DNA of 23,825 nucleotides from a bacterium (GTDB lineage: Bacteria > SZUA-79 > Acidulodesulfobacterales > Acidulodesulfobacteraceae): contig JAJYKQ010000011.1 of the NCBI GenBank assembly GCA_021788495.1, forward strand, positions 1 to 23,825, in the 5' to 3' direction. Numbering within the stretch: the first letter of the stretch is position 1; each line of letters opens with the position of its first letter. The translations under genes and the position numbers were made by a program. The notes below the pieces were generated by a model that saw only the letters and a program-made list of their open reading frames with translations, made no database searches and had not been told where the DNA came from. Shown here in pieces: positions 1 through 7,837 of the stretch.

Positions 1-41
1 CCGCTTTTAATAAAGCAAAAAGTTGTCTAAATTGTTTCTAT

Positions 42-2138
42 CTACCGCCTTTCGTGAGCCAAACCTATTATTTGATAAATATTGCCGAATCCGTTTTCTG
101 CCAAATAGCCTTTTAAGCCGGCGGAAATTTCCGGAACAATTTTAGGATTTACGAAAGAGTAAGTTCCGACGGCTACAGCCGCAGCTCCGGCGAGAAAAAA
201 TTCAACCGCATCCTGCCACGAACTTATGCCGCCCATTCCTATAACGGGGATTCTTACGGCATTATAAACGTCGCCGACAAGTTTGAGCGCAACAGGCTTA
301 ATAGCCGCGCCCGACAAGCCACCGTAACCCCTGCTGAGCTTGAATTTTTTTGTTTCAATATCAATGCTTGCCGCAGGCAGAGTATTTATTAAAGATATAA
401 TATCTGCCCCCGCTTTTTCGCAAACTTCGGCTATATGGGATATATCGGTTACCATAGGAGCCAGTTTTACTATTAAAGGAATTGTGCTGCCGGTGATCTC
501 TTTAACTGAAGAAACAAGTTTGTAAACCACTTTCGGGTCCGAGCCGAAAGACCTGCCGCCTTCTTTTATGTTAGGGCAGGATATGTTTGCTTCTATAGCG
601 CTTACGCCTTCCGTATTCGATAATTTTTCCGCCAGTTCGATGTATTCTTCTATACTGCTTCCGTAAAAATTTACTATTACGGGTTTATTCAAATTTTTTA
701 AAAACGGCATTTTTGTCTCGATAAACTTATCGAAGCCCACATTTTGAAGTCCTATAGAATTAATCATGCCGCATGACGTTTCGCAAATTCTAGGCATTTC
801 ATTTCCTTTTGAAGGATTAAGCGAAATGCCTTTAGTAACGAGCGCACCGAAATTATCGTATTCTATTATTTCGAAAAATTCTTCTCCGTATCCGAATGTT
901 CCGGATGCCGGCATAACGGGAAAGTCTAGTTTTAAGTTCCCGAGCTTTACGGAAATGTCCGGTGTATTTTTGCCGGCGTCTTCTTTTGCCTGCGAGTATT
1001 CGGCGGAATTGTTTAGCTCCGCTCGCAATAACTGCTCTGCTGCGGTTTCGGAGCCTTTGCCCGTTTTTCCTGTTTTGTAGAAATAATCTATATTATTTTC
1101 ATTTTCATTAATAAAAATTTCGGAGGCGTAAAAAACAGGACCATCTTTACATACCCGCTTATACCGGAATTCTAAGTTTTTGCCGATGCCGCCTGCAATG
1201 CCGCCGGAAATAGAAGAATTTGAAATGCCTGTATTTGCAAGATTATAAGGTTTAGTCTTGACAACGCATCCTAAGCATACGCCTATGCCGCATCCGAAGC
1301 TTTCTTCAAGAGATACCTGCAGTTTTCCCAATAATCCGTTCGCGGAAAACTTGGAAATTAAGACATTAAGCATCGGCTTAGGGCCACAGGCATAAAAAGA
1401 AACGTTTTGAACATTTTTATAACCGGCTATATTTTCGTGTAGCAAATCAGTTACATTGCCTTTATATCCGAAAGAACCGTCGTCTGTAGCGAAGTAAACT
1501 TCGTCGAACATAGAATGTATGCTGTGCCTGAAATAAAGTTCTTCGGCTTTTCTTGCCCCGTAGTATAAAACGGTTTTGACGCATTCTCCCGATTCTTCGT
1601 CTTTAGCCTGAGATTGAACGGCAACAGACAGCGATTCTCCTAAAAAAAACGGAATAGTATGCAGAGGCGCTATGCCTATGCCTCCGGCAATCAAAACATT
1701 AATTCTCTCTTCTTTGTTACGGTGATAATTTTCAATCGAATTAAAATTTTCTTCGCCGATTTTGCCTGTTCCGCCTAATATTCCGTTAAAAGCATTTTCG
1801 GCTGTATTTTTATTTAAATTAAATCCGTTTCCGAGAGGGCCTGTAATTTCTAAAAAAGAGCCTTCTTTAACATCGCTCAATATCTTGGTTCCTTTTCCGA
1901 AAACCCTGTATAAAATTTCAAATTCCGAATCGTTAAACTTGTTGAAAATCGAAAAAGGTCTGCTTAAAAGAGGATTCATTCCGCCGGGATTAATTTTTAC
2001 CATAACGAACTGACCCGGTTTAAAATTAGAAGCTATAAATTCGTTCTGTATTCTTAAAATATAAGTGCTTTCGGTATCTTTTATTTTGCGGTTTACGGTA
2101 ACGGCGCTTTTTTCGCTTACGATTCTTTTACCATGCAT
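42..2138 (-). CDS. pyrKD: Fused dihydroorotate dehydrogenase, electron-transfer subunit plus catalytic subunit (PyrK-PyrD)
   Basis: One 698-residue chain joins both subunits of a class 1B dihydroorotate dehydrogenase, which oxidises dihydroorotate to orotate in UMP synthesis and passes electrons through FMN, [2Fe-2S] and FAD to NAD+. The N-terminal half is PyrK: FAD-binding RPFSI at residues 60-64, nucleotide-binding AGGIGIAPL near 151-159, and cluster cysteines C283, C288, C291 and C330 (the last in CKDGPVF). The C-terminal half is PyrD from about residue 398: FPVMPASGTFGYGEE, NSIGLQN, and ANISCPN with C521 as the class 1B base, then a GMGGIS phosphate site. Residues about 345-397 form a polar linker. 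Extra low-complexity stretches lie near residues 119-145 and between C291 and C330. The subunits are normally separate proteins. The ATG start overlaps the end of the upstream acetyltransferase gene by 22 bases, with GGAG 10 bases before it, which suggests translational coupling. Confidence 0.95.
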   Translation of the reverse strand: MHGKRIVSEKSAVTVNRKIKDTESTYILRIQNEFIASNFKPGQFVMVKINPGGMNPLLSRPFSIFNKFNDSEFEILYRVFGKGTKILSDVKEGSFLEITGPLGNGFNLNKNTAENAFNGILGGTGKIGEENFNSIENYHRNKEERINVLIAGGIGIAPLHTIPFFLGESLSVAVQSQAKDEESGECVKTVLYYGARKAEELYFRHSIHSMFDEVYFATDDGSFGYKGNVTDLLHENIAGYKNVQNVSFYACGPKPMLNVLISKFSANGLLGKLQVSLEESFGCGIGVCLGCVVKTKPYNLANTGISNSSISGGIAGGIGKNLEFRYKRVCKDGPVFYASEIFINENENNIDYFYKTGKTGKGSETAAEQLLRAELNNSAEYSQAKEDAGKNTPDISVKLGNLKLDFPVMPASGTFGYGEEFFEIIEYDNFGALVTKGISLNPSKGNEMPRICETSCGMINSIGLQNVGFDKFIETKMPFLKNLNKPVIVNFYGSSIEEYIELAEKLSNTEGVSAIEANISCPNIKEGGRSFGSDPKVVYKLVSSVKEITGSTIPLIVKLAPMVTDISHIAEVCEKAGADIISLINTLPAASIDIETKKFKLSRGYGGLSGAAIKPVALKLVGDVYNAVRIPVIGMGGISSWQDAVEFFLAGAAAVAVGTYSFVNPKIVPEISAGLKGYLAENGFGNIYQIIGLAHERR

Positions 2139-2743
2139 AAAGCATCTTCTCCATTATCTTCATAATAGTTTTTTCTTAACAAAAATATTTTAAAACCGAA
2201 TTTTTTGTATAGATTGATTGCAGGCGTATTCGACGTTCTGACTTCAAGAAAAAATTGCTTTATTCCTTCGCTTGAATTATTTCTTATAACTCTGTCCAGC
2301 ATTAAAGAGCCTATGCCTTTCGACTTCATATTTTTAGAAACTGTAACGTCAAGTATATGCATTTCGTCTAAAACGTTATAGTAAATAAAAAAACCGATTA
2401 TTAACGATTGTAAACTTATTTTTAAGGCGGGGTCTATATCTTTTTCGTTGATTTTTTTTAAAGGAGCTCGAACATTATCCTTGCCTTCAGCGGCAAAATA
2501 GGCATAGTTAGAATCATTAGGCATATTGACGCTATCTTCGGCATAACATATTAAAAACCCCGAACCTTCGCGCTTAAGCTCTTCGTCGAACATTTTTCTG
2601 TCCCAGAGCGTCTGCGAAGACTCCATATGTATATCGAACATCCTGCCTATAAGATATTCCGTAAGAATATCTTTTTTTCCGTTATCCGCCGAAGATGAAG
2701 ATAGCGTATTTAATTCTTTGAGGTCTAAAAAATTTATTTTCAC
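2117..2743 (-). CDS. GNAT-family N-acetyltransferase, RimI-like
   Basis: This is a 208-residue cytoplasmic GNAT acetyltransferase that would transfer acetyl from acetyl-CoA to an amine, by family analogy possibly a protein N-terminus. The acetyl-CoA motif is seen as VSKNMKSKGIGSLML (135-149). The C-terminus has the RimI-type pattern LEVRTSNTPAINLY (166-179) followed by KKFGF and a YY pair. RimI is usually about 150 residues; the extra length lies in a polar segment around residues 64-105. The start is GTG with only a weak AGAAAG upstream. It begins 6 bases after the nitrilase-fold gene and its end overlaps pyrKD, so the three genes look like one operon. The substrate is unknown and the rimI symbol is withheld. 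Confidence 0.82.
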   Translation of the reverse strand: MKINFLDLKELNTLSSSSADNGKKDILTEYLIGRMFDIHMESSQTLWDRKMFDEELKREGSGFLICYAEDSVNMPNDSNYAYFAAEGKDNVRAPLKKINEKDIDPALKISLQSLIIGFFIYYNVLDEMHILDVTVSKNMKSKGIGSLMLDRVIRNNSSEGIKQFFLEVRTSNTPAINLYKKFGFKIFLLRKNYYEDNGEDALCMVKES

Positions 2744-2749
2744 GTCTTT

Positions 2750-3577
2750 CTAGTAATTAATAATATCTTTATAAGCCGATTTAATGCGGTTTGCCATAAA
2801 CGGCCAGCTCTCTCTTGCCGATTTTATTTCATCGGTATCGATATTATAAATAACGGCGCATTCGTTTATTCCGGCAAAGTCTTTTATTATATTACCGTCC
2901 GGCGCAACGCAAAACGACTTTCCGTAAAAATCAAGGGGCTTATCTCTGCCCACCCTGTTAACCCTCATTATATATAAGCCGTTAAGAAAAGCCGAAGCTG
3001 AAATGGATAAAAACCATTTTCCGTTTGTATTAAAAGCCGAAGCGGTAGGCGCAAAAATAATATCCGCTCCTTTAAGCGCCAAAATCCTTGAAGATTCCGG
3101 ATAAAAATTATCCCAGCCCATCTGTATCCCAATATTGCCGTATTTAGTTTTAAAAACCGGAATTTCGGCACCGCTTGAAAAATAAGACTTTTCTTTATAA
3201 TATTCTAATTCCGGAAGGTGAATCTTGCGATAAACGCCGACAAGTCCTCCTTCTTCGTCGATAACGGCGGAACTATTGTAATATTTGTTTTCCAATTTTT
3301 CAAAAAAAGGGACTATTGTCACTATATTAAATCTTTTCGCTTGCTCCCTGAACAAACTTATAGTTTTTCCGTTTAAATCTTCGGCTGTTCTATAATGCGC
3401 ATCCATATTGTCGGGAGAAGTATTCTGCAAAAACCAGTTCATTAAAAAAAGTTCGGGGAAGCAGACTATGGCCGCTTTATTTTTAGCCGCCATAGCCAAA
3501 AAATCTATAGCTTTCAATGCGGATGAATGTATATCCGCAGAAGGAGACATCTGCACGCCGCAAATTTTAATTCTCAT
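2750..3577 (-). CDS. Nitrilase/carbon-nitrogen hydrolase fold protein lacking the catalytic cysteine
   Basis: The 275-residue protein has the full-length nitrilase-superfamily fold, closest by motif to the N-carbamoylputrescine amidase/aliphatic amidase branches. The catalytic glutamate is present in CFPELF (E42) and the lysine in VYRKIHLPE (K118). The nucleophile position is not cysteine: where the family has an I-C-W-D type motif this protein reads QMGWDNFYPE, so residue 154 is Gly (codon GGC, bases 3116-3118). The downstream ALKGADIIFAPTA block is normal and the frame is intact. Without the Cys, C-N hydrolysis by the usual thioester route is not expected; it may be a pseudoenzyme or binding protein. 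It starts at ATG and heads the unit with the acetyltransferase and pyrKD. A single base error (T to G) cannot be excluded from one sequence. Confidence 0.85.
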   Translation of the reverse strand: MRIKICGVQMSPSADIHSSALKAIDFLAMAAKNKAAIVCFPELFLMNWFLQNTSPDNMDAHYRTAEDLNGKTISLFREQAKRFNIVTIVPFFEKLENKYYNSSAVIDEEGGLVGVYRKIHLPELEYYKEKSYFSSGAEIPVFKTKYGNIGIQMGWDNFYPESSRILALKGADIIFAPTASAFNTNGKWFLSISASAFLNGLYIMRVNRVGRDKPLDFYGKSFCVAPDGNIIKDFAGINECAVIYNIDTDEIKSARESWPFMANRIKSAYKDIINY

Positions 3578-3616
3578 ATGCCCGATTATAAATTTTAAAT
3601 AATTTTAAAATTACAA

Positions 3617-3654
3617 AATATATACAATATATAATATTCTATATTGTATATATT
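3617..3654. repeat. Perfect AT-rich inverted repeat between typA and the nitrilase-like gene
   Basis: Arms of 15 bases (3617-3631 and 3640-3654) are perfectly complementary around an 8-base loop. Each stem contains a single G-C pair. It lies after the typA stop and upstream of the nitrilase-like start. On the - strand it is followed by TTTTG and more A/T, so it could be a weak terminator of typA or an operator for the next gene. AT-richness of the region makes chance more likely than usual. Confidence 0.5.
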
Positions 3655-3678
3655 ATTTAATATATTTACAATCCGTCG

Positions 3679-5520
3679 TCAAGATTTAAGAAGTCCTCTT
3701 GATTCCTTTTTCCTGTCGTTCTCGGTTAATATTTTTTTTCTAAGACGAATAGACTTAGGAGTAAATTCTACAAGTTCGTCGTCTTCTATAAATTCTAACG
3801 CATATTCAATAGAAAGCCTTATAGGCGGAGTAAGCGTTATCATTTCATCCGATGCCTTAGACCTCATATTCGTAAGCTGTTTTTTCTTGCAGGGATTTAC
3901 GGTTATGTCGCCTGGTTTTGAATGTATTCCTATTAACATACCTTCGTAAACTTCGTCCTGCGGGGAAACAAAAAGACTGCCTCTGTCCTGCAGATTAAAC
4001 AAACCGTAAGAGTTAGCTTCTCCGTTTTCCATAGAAATCATTACTCCGTTTTTCCTTGGAGAAATATCGAAAGCATATTCGTCGAATTTATAAAAATTAT
4101 GATTCATCGTGCCAGTACCTTTAGTCATAGTGAGAAATTCATTATGAAATCCCATTATGCTTCTGGAAGGTATAACAAATTCAAGGTAAGTATTGCCGTT
4201 ATCGTCCTTAGTCATATCGAGAAGATTGCCTTTCATCGAGGAAAGTCTTTCGAGAACTCCTCCTGTAAATTCGTCTTTTACCGTAATGTATAAAAGCTCG
4301 TACGGCTCCATTTTTTTGCCGTCTATCTCTTTAATTACGCCTTTAGGTTTAGATACTGCAAACTCGAAACCTTCTCTTCTCATTTTTTCGATTAGAATCG
4401 AAAGATGAAGAAGTCCCCTGCCGTAAACGTCAAATACAGTTTCGTCTCCCGTTTCGACGACTTTTAATCCTACATTGTTAGATACTTCTTTAAACAGCCT
4501 CTCTCTCAACTGCCTCGTGGTTACCAATTTACCCTCTTTTCCGCAGAAAGGGCTTTTGTTTACTATGAAATTAACAAGGATTACCGGCTCGTCTATTTTT
4601 ATCCTCTGAAGAGGCGCTACAGGTTTATCTTTAACTATATAGTCTCCCGCATTTACGCCCGTTAAGCCTGCCACTAAAGCAATGTCTCCTTCGTTAATTT
4701 CATCTGTTTCCGTTCTTTTTAATCCGTCGAATAGAAAAATTTTATTAGGCTTAGCTTTTACCAGTTCATCCTTTGCGTTGTAGAGATAAACCGAATCGTT
4801 TACCTTAAGCTTGCCGGCTTTGACTATGCCGATAGCCGTAGCTCCCAGAAAATCGTCGTGGCCTATACTCGTAACTAAAAATTCAAGTTCGGGTTTATTA
4901 AGTATAGGAGGATTAGGTATAAAATCTATTATTGCATCAAATAAAGGATTAAGCTTATCTTTAAATCTTTCTTCGCCTTCAATTTTTAATTCTTTAATTG
5001 CGTATCCTTCTTTTGCCGAAGCATAAATTACCGGAAAATCTAAATTTACGTTTTCCCCGCCGAGTTCTAAGAAAAGATCGTAAACCATTTCTAAAACTTC
5101 TTCAGGTCTCGCTCCGGGTCTGTCTATTTTATTAATCACAAGCAAAACGTGAAGATTGTATTCAAAACATTTTTTAAGAATAAACCGGGTCTGCGGCATA
5201 GGGCCGTCGAAAGCGTCCACTAGAAGCAAAACTCCGTCCACCATTGCAAGGACTCTTTCTACTTCACTGCCGAAATCTCCGTGGCCCGGAGTATCGACTA
5301 TATTTATTCTGTAATCTTTATATTTAATGCCGGTGCATTTCGATAAAATAGTTATTCCTCTTTCTTTTTCCAATTCATCGCTGTCCATCGCCCTTTCGGA
5401 TAAAGCCTCGAAATCCCTTTTGCTTATGCTTTCCTTTAACATTTTGTCGATAAGGGTAGTTTTTCCGTGATCTACGTGGGCAACGACTGCTATATTTCTA
5501 ATTTTTTCTTGAAAATTCAA
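3679..5520 (-). CDS. typA: Ribosome-associated GTPase TypA/BipA
   Basis: The 613-residue protein is a full-length translational GTPase of the TypA/BipA family, which binds the ribosome and assists 50S assembly and growth under stress, notably cold. G1 is [10 protein letters not shown] (14-23), G2 is in ERGITI (53-58), G3 is DTPGH (76-80), G4 is NKID (130-133), and ASAKEG follows as G5. EF-G-like domains III and V and the TypA-specific C-terminal domain follow, with typical [13 protein letters not shown] and [12 protein letters not shown] motifs. The start is TTG, chosen because GGAGG lies 8 bases upstream and the motif spacing fits. The neighbour upstream is a cold-shock gene, separated by a terminator-like hairpin. 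Confidence 0.96.
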   Translation of the reverse strand: MNFQEKIRNIAVVAHVDHGKTTLIDKMLKESISKRDFEALSERAMDSDELEKERGITILSKCTGIKYKDYRINIVDTPGHGDFGSEVERVLAMVDGVLLLVDAFDGPMPQTRFILKKCFEYNLHVLLVINKIDRPGARPEEVLEMVYDLFLELGGENVNLDFPVIYASAKEGYAIKELKIEGEERFKDKLNPLFDAIIDFIPNPPILNKPELEFLVTSIGHDDFLGATAIGIVKAGKLKVNDSVYLYNAKDELVKAKPNKIFLFDGLKRTETDEINEGDIALVAGLTGVNAGDYIVKDKPVAPLQRIKIDEPVILVNFIVNKSPFCGKEGKLVTTRQLRERLFKEVSNNVGLKVVETGDETVFDVYGRGLLHLSILIEKMRREGFEFAVSKPKGVIKEIDGKKMEPYELLYITVKDEFTGGVLERLSSMKGNLLDMTKDDNGNTYLEFVIPSRSIMGFHNEFLTMTKGTGTMNHNFYKFDEYAFDISPRKNGVMISMENGEANSYGLFNLQDRGSLFVSPQDEVYEGMLIGIHSKPGDITVNPCKKKQLTNMRSKASDEMITLTPPIRLSIEYALEFIEDDELVEFTPKSIRLRKKILTENDRKKESRGLLKS

Positions 5521-5536
5521 TTATTTATCCTCCGAT

Positions 5537-5584
5537 TTTTTTAAATAAAAATACCCCAATAAATTTAATTTATTTACTGGGGTA
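5537..5584 (-). terminator. Rho-independent terminator between the csp gene and typA
   Basis: On the - strand, TACCCCA pairs with TGGGGTA (5578-5584 with 5552-5558). The stem continues inside with an eight-base A/T pairing, offset by a three-base bulge. TTTTTATTT follows immediately. It ends the csp transcript, but lies only about 30 bases before the typA start, so it could also attenuate typA if typA is read from upstream. Confidence 0.7.
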
Positions 5585-5716
5585 AGTGATTTTAAAACGG
5601 TATGCTTTTATTCGCTTGCTAACTTATATATATTATAATTTTTTTTATTTTTTTTAATTATACTATTATTTAATGCAAGTGGCGCGCATACTCCGCTTAA
5701 AACGATAAACTAGGGA

Positions 5717-5920
5717 TTAACCCTTGGTTACGTTGACAGCCTGCGGTCCTTTTGCACCGTTGGTGATTTCGAACTCTACTTTCTGTCCTTCCGTTAAGGT
5801 TTTAAAACCGTCCTGCGAAATTGCGGAATAATGGACGAAAACATCAGGTCCGTTTTCCTGTTCGATAAAACCAAAACCTTTACTGTCGTTAAACCACTTC
5901 ACTTTCCCTTGGTACCTCAT
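5717..5920 (-). CDS. Cold-shock domain protein (CspA family)
   Basis: This 67-residue protein is a single cold-shock domain, a small OB-fold that binds single-stranded RNA and DNA and melts RNA structure. Both nucleic-acid motifs are present: RNP1 KGFGFI (14-19) and RNP2 VFVHYS (27-32). Length and the GKVKWFN start are typical of the family. AAGGAG lies about 9 bases before the ATG. A consensus-like promoter about 110 bases upstream gives a roughly 100-base leader, as is common for cold-regulated csp genes. Which paralogue it corresponds to (cspA, cspC or cspE) cannot be told. Confidence 0.96.
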   Translation of the reverse strand: MRYQGKVKWFNDSKGFGFIEQENGPDVFVHYSAISQDGFKTLTEGQKVEFEITNGAKGPQAVNVTKG

Positions 5921-6026
5921 ACTTAACTTCTCCTTGAATCTTAAGCCGCTGCTTTAATAACGACGGCTTGTAAATTAATAATATCGGCTTTTATCTAAAC
6001 AACTAGATAAAATAACCGTAATACAA
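5921..6026 (-). promoter_or_regulatory. 5' leader of the csp gene
   Basis: This is about 100 bases of untranslated leader between the predicted transcription start and the csp ATG. Next to the ribosome binding site (5930-5935) sits a small stem formed by 5943-5948 and 5964-5969 (AAGCCG with CGGCTT), extended by one wobble pair. Long structured leaders in csp genes often act in temperature-dependent translation; that role here is inferred. Confidence 0.45.
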
Positions 6027-6055
6027 AGTTTAAACTACTGTATAAATAATGTCAA
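6027..6055 (-). promoter_or_regulatory. Sigma-70-type promoter of the csp gene
   Basis: On the - strand there is a perfect -35 box TTGACA (6050-6055), a 17-base spacer and a -10 box TAAACT (6027-6032). This is the clearest promoter in the gene-free stretch 5921-6243. Confidence 0.7.
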
Positions 6056-6108
6056 GCTATTTTTTTCTGCTGTTTTTTACGTCTTAATCCTGCATAGAAA
6101 TTATACAC

Positions 6109-6189
6109 AGAAAAAGGTGTCAGATTATTTTTTTGCAAGTAAAGTTGATTTATTCGTATGCAAAAAAATAAAATAGGACACCTTTTTCT
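6109..6189. repeat. Long palindromic hairpin element, REP/MITE-like, 3' of rlmB
   Basis: The outer arms AGAAAAAGGTGTC (6109-6121) and its perfect complement (6177-6189) enclose inner arms TATTTTTTTGCA (6126-6137) and its perfect complement (6159-6170), with a 21-base loop. Thus 25 bases of each arm pair, interrupted only by a small asymmetric internal loop (4 against 6 bases). Termini ending in GGTGTC/GACACC next to a T-run resemble palindromes associated with REP-type transposases; this is from memory, not a search. It lies between the rlmB stop and the csp promoter and could serve as a terminator for rlmB. With the csp promoter and leader it accounts for most of the gene-free stretch 5921-6243; nothing else was seen there. 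Confidence 0.6.
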
Positions 6190-6243
6190 TCAATTCTTGC
6201 TTATCCGAATAAAATAAATATATAATAATTTTCTATTGCAGCA

Positions 6244-6999
6244 TTAAGGTTTACGGTATTTCCTTTGGCGGACTGCTTCATAAGCGGCGACCGCAAAACT
6301 TACTGATGCGTTAAGAGAATTTACTCCGCGTTCCATCGGAATTTTTAAAATACTGTCGCAGTTTTCGGCCGTAAGACGCCTTAAACCGCTGCCTTCCGAA
6401 CCTATGACCAATGCTAAAGGCAAGTTAAAATCGATGCCGTATATAGTATTTGCCGCATCGCCCGAAAGGCCGGCCACCCATATGCCTCGTTTTTTTAAAT
6501 CGGCTATAGTTCTGGAAATATTTACGACTCGGACTACGGTTACGTAAAATAAGGCTCCCTGAGAAACGTAAGCCGCCGAAGAAGTTATGCCTACGGAATT
6601 TGCCTTAGGTATTATAATGCCTGATACTCCGGCGCCGTTTGCAGTCCTGATTATGGAGCCGAGATTTTGGGGATCGGTTATTTCGTCAAGAATAAGGTAA
6701 AAAGGCATAGCGGCATTTTTACCGGATTTATTTAATAAATCTTCATAATCTGCTTCTATATACTCCGCATTCGCCGCAATTCCTTTTGCAAAAGCCTCTC
6801 TGCCGAATTCCTGAAGAAAAACGGCATCTTTTTTTGAATAAATAGTTATATTTTTATCCTTTGCGAGATTTATAAAACTTTTATCAGCCGCAACGGTTTT
6901 ATGCTTCTTTTCGGCGATAAAAATACTGCCGCCTTTTTTTATACTGCCTGAAATAACTGCTTCCCTAACTGTATTTACGCCGTAAACGATTAATTTCAT
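6244..6999 (-). CDS. rlmB: TrmH-family 23S rRNA 2'-O-methyltransferase (RlmB-like)
   Basis: The 251-residue SpoU/TrmH-family (SPOUT) enzyme uses S-adenosylmethionine to methylate a ribose 2'-OH; RlmB acts on G2251 of 23S rRNA at the peptidyl-transferase P loop. A short N-terminal substrate-binding domain (YGVNTVREAV at 6-15) precedes the knotted domain. Motif 1 is DPQNLGSIIRTA (109-120, catalytic Arg 118), motif 2 is LVIGSEGSGLRR (197-208) and motif 3 is NSLNASVSFAVAAYE (227-241). Length is normal. The start overlaps the pyrF stop by four bases (ATGA), so the genes are translationally coupled. Another TrmH-family target is possible, but the N-terminal domain favours RlmB. Confidence 0.88.
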   Translation of the reverse strand: MKLIVYGVNTVREAVISGSIKKGGSIFIAEKKHKTVAADKSFINLAKDKNITIYSKKDAVFLQEFGREAFAKGIAANAEYIEADYEDLLNKSGKNAAMPFYLILDEITDPQNLGSIIRTANGAGVSGIIIPKANSVGITSSAAYVSQGALFYVTVVRVVNISRTIADLKKRGIWVAGLSGDAANTIYGIDFNLPLALVIGSEGSGLRRLTAENCDSILKIPMERGVNSLNASVSFAVAAYEAVRQRKYRKP

Positions 7000-7832
7000 A
7001 TTCTTTGCATAATAACGTTGTTTTTTATATCGGCATAAATTTTATCGAATGCATCGGCGGGATCCCCCGCTCCTGTTATCTCCCTTCCCGTCACGATATA
7101 ATCGGCTCCGGCGTTAAAAGCCTCGGAAGGCGTCATAACTCTTTTCTGGTCGTCTTTTGAATTATCTGCGCAGTTCGTTATTTTATTACCGCTTCCGGTT
7201 TTCGTTCTTATGCCGGGCGTTACGGTTTTAAAATCTTTCCCGAACGTTTTTTTTATTTTTAACGATTCCCGGCCGGAACAAACTACTCCGTCCAATTTTG
7301 AAATTTTAGCAAGCCGTGCTAAATGCAGGGCTAAATCTGAAGATATGCCTTCTTCGCAAACGCCGCATTCATCGCCTTTTTCTTGCATAACTTCTTTATA
7401 ATCTTTATAATCGTAAAAAATCCGTTTTATATCGCCGCCCGAAAGACTTGTTAAAACCGTAACCGCTATAATATCGATATGCCTGCCTGCATCTTCGGAT
7501 GCTTCGCCGGCAGCTTTTTTTGCGGCAGACATCATTTCCGTTCCTCCCGACGCATGTACGTTTATTATATCTGCGCCGAGTTTTCCGGCTGCTTTAACTG
7601 CCTTATAAACGGTATTCGGAATATCGTGATATTTGAGGTCTAAAAAAACTTTGCATCCGCGTTCTTTAATAAATTTAACGCTTTTTTCTCCGCAAGAGGT
7701 AAAGAGTTCGAACCCTACTTTATAAAAAAAGCCCCTTCCTTCAAGTTTATTTAATAAATTTTTTACCGGTTTTAAATCATCGTAATCTAATGCAATTATT
7801 ATTTTATCTTTGAAATTGTCTGAATTTTTCAT
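6996..7832 (-). CDS. pyrF: Orotidine 5'-phosphate decarboxylase
   Basis: The enzyme decarboxylates OMP to UMP, the last step of de novo UMP synthesis. The family-1 signatures are present: IIALDYDD (12-19), FLDLKYHDIPNTV (63-75) with the Asp-Lys-x-x-Asp catalytic set at 65, 67 and 70, and TPGIR (205-209). At 278 residues it is about 40 longer than usual. The excess lies in polar, low-complexity insertions near residues 138-163 and 211-230. It starts 5 bases after ctpA, with no clear Shine-Dalgarno, and overlaps rlmB, so it is part of an operon. Together with pyrKD it gives two late UMP-pathway steps in this window, though not adjacent. Confidence 0.94.
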   Translation of the reverse strand: MKNSDNFKDKIIIALDYDDLKPVKNLLNKLEGRGFFYKVGFELFTSCGEKSVKFIKERGCKVFLDLKYHDIPNTVYKAVKAAGKLGADIINVHASGGTEMMSAAKKAAGEASEDAGRHIDIIAVTVLTSLSGGDIKRIFYDYKDYKEVMQEKGDECGVCEEGISSDLALHLARLAKISKLDGVVCSGRESLKIKKTFGKDFKTVTPGIRTKTGSGNKITNCADNSKDDQKRVMTPSEAFNAGADYIVTGREITGAGDPADAFDKIYADIKNNVIMQRI

Positions 7833-7837
7833 TTAAT

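Noticed and set aside
766..1080. 104-codon open frame opposite pyrKD
   Set aside because: It is antisense to conserved PyrD sequence with no family resemblance.
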